Source: Candidatus Aminicenantota bacterium (GTDB taxonomy: Bacteria > Acidobacteriota > Aminicenantia > UBA2199). From it: a stretch of 11,033 nt of DNA. Both the position numbers and the translations under genes were made by a program. The notes beneath the pieces are model-generated. The model saw nothing but the letters and a program-made list of their open reading frames with translations, was not told the origin of the DNA and did not search any database. This document shows positions 7,388 through 11,033 of the stretch, one piece after another (the stretch's first letter is position 1; each line of letters begins with the position of its first letter). The stretch covers positions 1-11,033 of the forward strand of contig DAOWKX010000102.1 in NCBI GenBank assembly GCA_030639705.1. Reading direction: 5' to 3'.

Positions 7388-7696
7388 ATGGAAAAATTGA
7401 AATCAACAGAATTTGAACAAAAACTGAATACCTCTGAATTTGTACTGATTGATTTCAGTGCACCGGGATGTGCTCCATGTTTGAAGATTCCCCCGTTGAT
7501 TTCCAGACTGCTGGAAGAATTAAATGAATTGAACATCAGTGCCTTTGAAGTGAATGTTGCCGAAGAACCCGAGATTGCCAAAAAATATTTTGTCATGGGT
7601 GTCCCCACTCTCGTCATTTTTAAAAAAGGTCAAGAAATAAAACGGTTCAATTCGGTTCCGAAAATAGAAAAAATCATGAAGTTCCTGAAACAATAA
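7388..7696 (+). CDS. Small thioredoxin-like protein (CAPC active site)
   Basis: This single-domain thioredoxin (102 aa, near the usual 105-110) lacks a signal peptide and so is predicted cytoplasmic. The buried acidic residue is present as Asp22 in VLIDFSAPG. The active site is GCAPC (Cys28 and Cys31), followed by prolines at 35-36, and the cis-proline loop is GVPT (Pro73). The classical Trp before the first cysteine is replaced by Gly and the inner Gly-Pro by Ala-Pro. That may alter redox potential or partner choice compared with TrxA. The AGAGG ribosome site is only 2 bp from the ATG, but the N-terminal sequence MEKLKSTEFE aligns well with thioredoxins and no other start fits. It directly follows the TlpA-like lipoprotein gene. 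It may be a general disulfide reductase or a specialised variant. Confidence 0.88.
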   Translation: MEKLKSTEFEQKLNTSEFVLIDFSAPGCAPCLKIPPLISRLLEELNELNISAFEVNVAEEPEIAKKYFVMGVPTLVIFKKGQEIKRFNSVPKIEKIMKFLKQ

Positions 7697-7744
7697 ATCT
7701 GATTCAATCAAAAAAAGGAATAAAAAAACAGTTAAAATTTCAGG

Positions 7745-7777
7745 TGTCCTCTAATAAGGACATTCTATTGGTTTTTT
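7745..7777 (+). terminator. Possible weak terminator or leader hairpin
   Basis: TGTCCT (7745-7750) pairs exactly with AGGACA (7757-7762) around a 6-base loop. A run of six T follows at 7772-7777, nine bases after the stem. The stem is short and the T-run is displaced, so a rho-independent terminator after the thioredoxin gene is only possible. No clear promoter was found between here and the barrel gene. Confidence 0.3.
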
Positions 7778-7826
7778 CCCCATTTTCAGATGGCAACAAA
7801 ATTGCATCATTTCTCTGGAGGTAAAA

Positions 7827-8498
7827 ATGAAAAAAATACTCGTAATCATATTATCCATATCTGTTTTAAGTGGCATGGTCATGGGAAGACAAATACTGCA
7901 ACTCAAAGTTGGGCTATTCCAGCCATCATTGGATTCCGATCTATGGGAAATAAACATGGAAAACCTTGCCCTGGGAAAACAAGACATGCTGGAACTGTTT
8001 TACGGTGCAGAGTATGAATTCTTTATCAACAATATTCTATCCCTATCCCTGGAAGGGGGGCTCTATCAAAAAACCATTTATAGCCAGTACCGGGACTGGG
8101 AATATGAAGATGGTACTCCGATTTATCAAAATCTTTCCCTGAGGATTACTTCTCTTGAAGTGAATGTTAAACTCTACCCAATAGGGTATAAAAAACTGAT
8201 TTTTCCTTTCGTAGGAGCCGGTGTCGGTATTTATGGCTGGAGATATGAGCAATGGGGAGATTTTATTAACTTCGAAGATTTAACTGTTCAGGAAGGATAC
8301 GCTGAAACCAGCACCTATACCGCAGGATTCAATGGAAAAGCAGGTATTGGCTTTAGATTTGGCCCCTTTTTCGGTTTATTCCTTGAAGCAAAATACCAAT
8401 ATCTAAAAGGGCAATTATCATCCTTTTTTGAGGGCTTTGGAAAACTGGACCTGAGTGGTTTTAAATACAACCTGGGATTCTGCTTCTTTTTCAGATAA
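7827..8498 (+). CDS. Small outer-membrane beta-barrel protein
   Basis: This is a 223-aa exported protein with signal peptide MKKILVIILSISVLSGMVMG, cleaved probably after Gly20. The mature chain is built of about eight alternating polar/hydrophobic strands: LQLKVGLF, LFYGAEYEFF, LSLSLEGGLY, LRITSLEVNVKLYPIG, FPFVGAGVGIYGW, TAGFNGKAGIGFRFG, GLFLEAKYQYLKG and FKYNLGFCFFF. The glycine-rich, aromatic-ended strands and the short turns alternating with longer loops fit the OmpA/OmpW-like 8-strand barrel class (PF13505-type). The final residues FFFR place aromatics at the C-terminus, as needed for BAM recognition, although the very last residue is Arg rather than Phe. Ribosome site GGAGG at 7817-7821 supports the ATG. 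Its substrate or structural role is unknown; it lacks a visible OmpA-type peptidoglycan-binding domain. Confidence 0.8.
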   Translation: MKKILVIILSISVLSGMVMGRQILQLKVGLFQPSLDSDLWEINMENLALGKQDMLELFYGAEYEFFINNILSLSLEGGLYQKTIYSQYRDWEYEDGTPIYQNLSLRITSLEVNVKLYPIGYKKLIFPFVGAGVGIYGWRYEQWGDFINFEDLTVQEGYAETSTYTAGFNGKAGIGFRFGPFFGLFLEAKYQYLKGQLSSFFEGFGKLDLSGFKYNLGFCFFFR

Positions 8499-8523
8499 TC
8501 TCTGGCACTCAAATACGGATTAA

Positions 8524-8536
8524 GATTTTGAAAATC
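8524..8536. repeat. Dyad GATTTTGAAAATC over the -35 element
   Basis: GATTTT and AAAATC are inverted around a central G. The dyad covers the TTGAAA -35 hexamer (8528-8533) of the promoter for the GWxTD lipoprotein gene, a position suited to a repressor site. It is A/T-rich and short, so chance is a real alternative. Confidence 0.3.
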
Positions 8537-8556
8537 CATGAGATTTAATATATAAT
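8528..8556 (+). promoter_or_regulatory. Sigma70-type promoter TTGAAA-17-TATAAT
   Basis: TTGAAA (8528-8533), a 17-bp spacer and a perfect TATAAT (8551-8556) make the strongest promoter in the window. The expected transcript start near 8563 would leave a leader of about 43 bases before the GWxTD lipoprotein gene, and probably also serves the hydrolase gene behind it. Confidence 0.75.
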
Positions 8557-8605
8557 ATAACCAAGGAAAAAATTAAAACAGAACCCGAATCGCTGAGGAG
8601 GCACG

Positions 8606-9538
8606 ATGAAAAAAAGGTTAACAATAATAGCAGTTTGGTTGATGATTATGATGGTAACGGCCTGCAGTCCAAAAAAGAAAATCATTCAAGATCCCTTTCA
8701 TGATTCATTCTTTGAAAAATCACGATTAATCATGACCAGTGAGGAATTGTCCATATACAAACACCTACCGGATGAAAAATCTAAAAAAGAATTCATTAAG
8801 GAATTTTGGGAAAAAAGAGATCCCACTATGGAAACAGAAGAAAATGAAAATAAAATGGCATTTGAGGAAAGAATCAAATATGCCAATCGCTGGTTCAGAG
8901 AAGGTAAAGGGTCAGACACAGGATGGGGTACAGAACGCGGTCGAATCCTTCTTCAATTAGGATTTCCAGATAGGCGAGAATTCGGTGATTATACCCGCAC
9001 ACATCCCATGACCGGTGCATTACTAGAAACCAAAAGATACCCCATGGAAAGATGGTATTATTACCGATACCAACTGGGCCTGGTATTTGTGGATATGAAT
9101 GGCTTCGGAAAACTCAGATTAATCCGCGTACCTGCAACTTTGTTAACCGCCCTGGATTTGGTAAAATTCACTCTGGATTTAAGAAATAAATCAGAACTCA
9201 AACGGGCATTCAAGTTTAATGCTAAATTTGGCAAAGATGCCCTGCAAATCGAAATCCCGGTAAAAAAACTCAGTTTAGAAGAGAACAATGACAAAATGAT
9301 GGCTAAATTTAATATCGAGGTCTACATCTACCGAAACTATAAAAAAATTGACAAAATCACAGAAGAAAAAGTAATCACCAAATCAAGAGAAGAGATGTTA
9401 GACACCAAAACACTCAGTTTTACAATCCCATACTCTCCATCCGAGAAGGGATCATACTATTTTGATGTGATTATTGAGGAAGTACTGACATCCTCAAAAT
9501 ATAGAAATTTTTGTAAAGCCAAAAAGAGATTGGATTAA
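8606..9538 (+). CDS. GWxTD-domain lipoprotein
   Basis: The signal peptide ends MMVTAC, giving lipidated Cys20 (310-aa precursor), so the protein is predicted to be an envelope lipoprotein. The conserved GWxTD family layout is visible: a helical lead-in ending EFWEKRDPT (66-74), the signature GWGTERGRILLQLGFPD (106-122), a loop, and the RWYYYRYQLGLVFVDMNGFG block (from 149). The signature aspartate is Glu here (GWxTE). Residues about 190-300 look beta-rich, as expected for the second domain of these proteins. The family is widespread in Acidobacteriota, Bacteroidota-related and other lineages; its biochemical function is not established, and I do not assign one. Ribosome site GAGGAGG at 8595-8601 fixes the ATG. 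Its own strong promoter precedes it, and an exported hydrolase gene follows after 50 bp. Confidence 0.88.
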   Translation: MKKRLTIIAVWLMIMMVTACSPKKKIIQDPFHDSFFEKSRLIMTSEELSIYKHLPDEKSKKEFIKEFWEKRDPTMETEENENKMAFEERIKYANRWFREGKGSDTGWGTERGRILLQLGFPDRREFGDYTRTHPMTGALLETKRYPMERWYYYRYQLGLVFVDMNGFGKLRLIRVPATLLTALDLVKFTLDLRNKSELKRAFKFNAKFGKDALQIEIPVKKLSLEENNDKMMAKFNIEVYIYRNYKKIDKITEEKVITKSREEMLDTKTLSFTIPYSPSEKGSYYFDVIIEEVLTSSKYRNFCKAKKRLD

Positions 9539-9588
9539 AAAATCAAAAAAAAACACCAAGACTTTTCAAGCATATTTTGGAGAATTAG

Positions 9589-10776
9589 ATGAATGGGAAA
9601 AAAATTATTTATCTTCTGATTTTAATTTACCTCACGGGTTTCAGTCACTGTATATTGGATAATGGTGGGGCCTATAACCGTGGAGATATTATAAGTTCGA
9701 ACCTGATAAACACCTATTCCATCACTGAAATCAGGCAATTATGGACAAATCTTGGTATTCCAAATATCATAGGACTCCATTACCCGGTAGAAGCGATTCG
9801 AATCGTATATCAAACCATTGATGTTGACGGAACCTTGGTCCAGGCATCCGGTGCTTTCATGATACCGGTTACAGATCAGGTGCTTCCTCTGCTCAGCCTA
9901 CAGCATGGAACGGAATCAAAACGGAATCTGGTGGCATCAGAAAGTCCCTTAAACTCGATAGCAGGAATAGCTGGCCTCTACATGTCATCTCTGGGATATC
10001 TAGTCTGTGTTCCGGATTATTTAGGATTTGGATTTTCAACTTTGATGCATCCTTATTGTCATGCCACAGCAAATGCATCGGTGATAGTTGACTTCATGAG
10101 GGCTGCCCAAAAATACTGCAATGAGAATGACATCCTTTTTAATGGTAAACTGTTTTTATCCGGATATTCTGAAGGAGGATATTTGACCCTGGCCACCCAG
10201 AAGGAAATCGAACAAAATCATAGTGGTGAATTCAATATAACTGCAGTCGCGCCCATGGCCGGGCCATATGATCTGTATGGAACAATAAAAACGGTTTTTC
10301 AAACAAAAGAATATGTTGATATGGGCTATATTGGCTACCTATTTACTGCCTACAATGATATTTATCAATGGAACCGGCTGGATGAGATATTCAATTCCCC
10401 TTACCATAGCTTGATGCCGGACCTGTATGACGGGACCTATACCTGGGGCCAAATCATCAACCAGCTTCCAAATTCTTTCTCTGAGCTAATAAACCAGAAT
10501 TTCAGAGACAATTTTCTTAATGGGAGTGAAACAGCGGTGATCTCTGCGTTTCAAGACAACACTCTATTAAACTGGACACCTCAAGCCCCGATCAGGTTCT
10601 TCCATGGTGATGAAGATCAGGTGGTTCCTTATCAAAATGCACTCACCACAGTCAATAATCTAAAAAATAATGGAGGGGTGAATATATCCCTGGTTACCAT
10701 AAAAGGCGGTAATCATGAGACATCAGCTGCAGAATGCTTTTTGGGAATGATCCTCTGGTTTGACCAATTTAACTGA
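9589..10776 (+). CDS. Exported alpha/beta hydrolase (secretory lipase/esterase-like)
   Basis: This is a 395-aa serine hydrolase. An N-terminal hydrophobic segment (residues 6-18) ending GFSHC indicates export. Cys21 could be lipidated, but Phe-Ser-His is a poor lipobox, so soluble periplasmic or secreted forms are equally possible. The alpha/beta-hydrolase triad is readable. The nucleophile elbow is GYSEG with Ser194. The acid is Asp343 in HGDEDQVVPY (339-348), and the base is His376 in KGGNHETSA. The oxyanion-side LQHGTES (104-110) and the VPDYLGFGFS (141-150) segments match LIP/secretory-lipase-type or acyl-peptidase-like hydrolases. The substrate may be esters, lipids or small peptides and cannot be settled here. 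Ribosome site GGAG at 9579-9582 is 6 bp from the ATG. The gene ends 15 bp before a convergent peptidase gene. Confidence 0.86.
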   Translation: MNGKKIIYLLILIYLTGFSHCILDNGGAYNRGDIISSNLINTYSITEIRQLWTNLGIPNIIGLHYPVEAIRIVYQTIDVDGTLVQASGAFMIPVTDQVLPLLSLQHGTESKRNLVASESPLNSIAGIAGLYMSSLGYLVCVPDYLGFGFSTLMHPYCHATANASVIVDFMRAAQKYCNENDILFNGKLFLSGYSEGGYLTLATQKEIEQNHSGEFNITAVAPMAGPYDLYGTIKTVFQTKEYVDMGYIGYLFTAYNDIYQWNRLDEIFNSPYHSLMPDLYDGTYTWGQIINQLPNSFSELINQNFRDNFLNGSETAVISAFQDNTLLNWTPQAPIRFFHGDEDQVVPYQNALTTVNNLKNNGGVNISLVTIKGGNHETSAAECFLGMILWFDQFN

Positions 10777-10791
10777 ATGAATCACTCCATT

Positions 10792-11033
10792 TTATTGATT
10801 GGCCAATTCAAAAGCAATCAAATAGGTGAGCCGGGCATATTTTTGAATTAAATCCATGCTGGCCTTGTCAAAACTGTCACTGGGCTGGTGATAATCTGCA
10901 GTCGTGGCTGCGAAAAAGAAAATCCAGGGAATATTCCGCCGGGCAAAGGGACTATGGTCCGACCCCATGCTTTTGCTTCTTGATCTCCGGGTATAAATTG
11001 TCAGGCCCATATATCGATTATTCTTTTTAATGG
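10792..11033 (-). CDS. M28-family zinc metallopeptidase, C-terminal part (5' end outside window)
   Basis: Seventy-nine residues plus a TAA stop are visible. The frame continues without a stop to the right edge, so the first Met inside it is not the true start. GSDHSPFARRNIPWIFFF (SDHSPF at about 10945-10962) followed by DYHQPSDSFDK is the C-terminal signature of M28 aminopeptidases. The His of YH (codon 10888-10890) matches the last zinc ligand of this fold. Family members remove N-terminal residues from peptides, or act on glutamate-carboxypeptidase-type substrates, usually in the envelope or outside the cell. The other ligands and any signal peptide lie beyond the window. It converges on the hydrolase gene with no terminator hairpin visible in the 15-bp gap. 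Confidence 0.87.
   Translation of the reverse strand, partial: IKKNNRYMGLTIYTRRSRSKSMGSDHSPFARRNIPWIFFFAATTADYHQPSDSFDKASMDLIQKYARLTYLIAFELANQ

Noticed and set aside
7697..7826. Promoter for the barrel gene
   Set aside because: I looked for -35/-10 pairs with 16-18 bp spacing and found only poor matches such as TCTAAT without a partner.
7790..8017. 75-codon plus-strand frame overlapping the barrel gene start
   Set aside because: It is a shadow frame; the barrel frame has the GGAGG site, a signal peptide and strand pattern.
10777..10791. Bidirectional terminator between the convergent genes
   Set aside because: The 15-bp gap and flanks show no stem with T-runs on either strand.
1..11033. 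A defence system, mobile element, CRISPR array or RNA gene
   Set aside because: No repeats with regular spacers, transposase/integrase motifs, terminal inverted repeats, tRNA-like cloverleaf or rRNA-like sequence were seen, and every sizeable gene has an ordinary cellular family.

Overview
The window looks like ordinary chromosome from a Gram-negative bacterium of moderately low GC (about 40% by eye). There is no sign of a mobile element, phage, CRISPR array or RNA gene. The Gram-negative inference rests on a signal-peptide-bearing 8-strand outer-membrane barrel, two lipoprotein-type signal peptides and a type IV pilus retraction-type ATPase. A GWxTD-family lipoprotein next to secreted hydrolases and an M28 peptidase recalls Acidobacteriota/Aminicenantes or related lineages. 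That placement is an inference from gene content and is not proven.

Layout. Positions 1-441 hold the 3' end of a beta-CASP metallo-beta-lactamase-fold nuclease gene. A 167-bp gap (442-608) follows, with promoter-like sequence, an 11-bp-spaced direct repeat and a perfect 20-bp A/T-only palindrome. Next is a tightly packed same-strand run: a PilT/PilU-type ATPase (609-1805), alaS (1802-4447) and a periplasmic lytic transglycosylase (4444-5118). These three are joined by two ATGA stop/start overlaps. A possible 27-codon leader ORF (5133-5216) then overlaps, again by ATGA, a diacylglycerol/lipid kinase gene (5213-6145). After it come a TlpA-like thioredoxin-fold lipoprotein (6191-7372) and a small cytoplasmic thioredoxin (7388-7696).

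The second half is more loosely spaced and devoted to the cell envelope. It has a small outer-membrane beta-barrel protein (7827-8498), a GWxTD-domain lipoprotein (8606-9538) behind the best promoter in the window (TTGAAA, 17 bp, TATAAT), and an exported alpha/beta hydrolase (9589-10776). A convergent M28-type metallopeptidase gene enters from the right edge (its 3' part is 10792-11033, minus strand).

How the genes fit together. The alaS-centred cluster mixes housekeeping (AlaRS) with envelope functions (pilus retraction, peptidoglycan cleavage, lipid phosphorylation, thiol redox). I see no dedicated multi-gene system. Genome-neighbourhood conservation would be needed to claim any functional link beyond co-transcription. 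The items most worth a second look are the coupled short ORF, the transglycosylase with similar beta-hairpin-like motifs on both sides of its catalytic domain, and the dyad elements over the two promoter regions.
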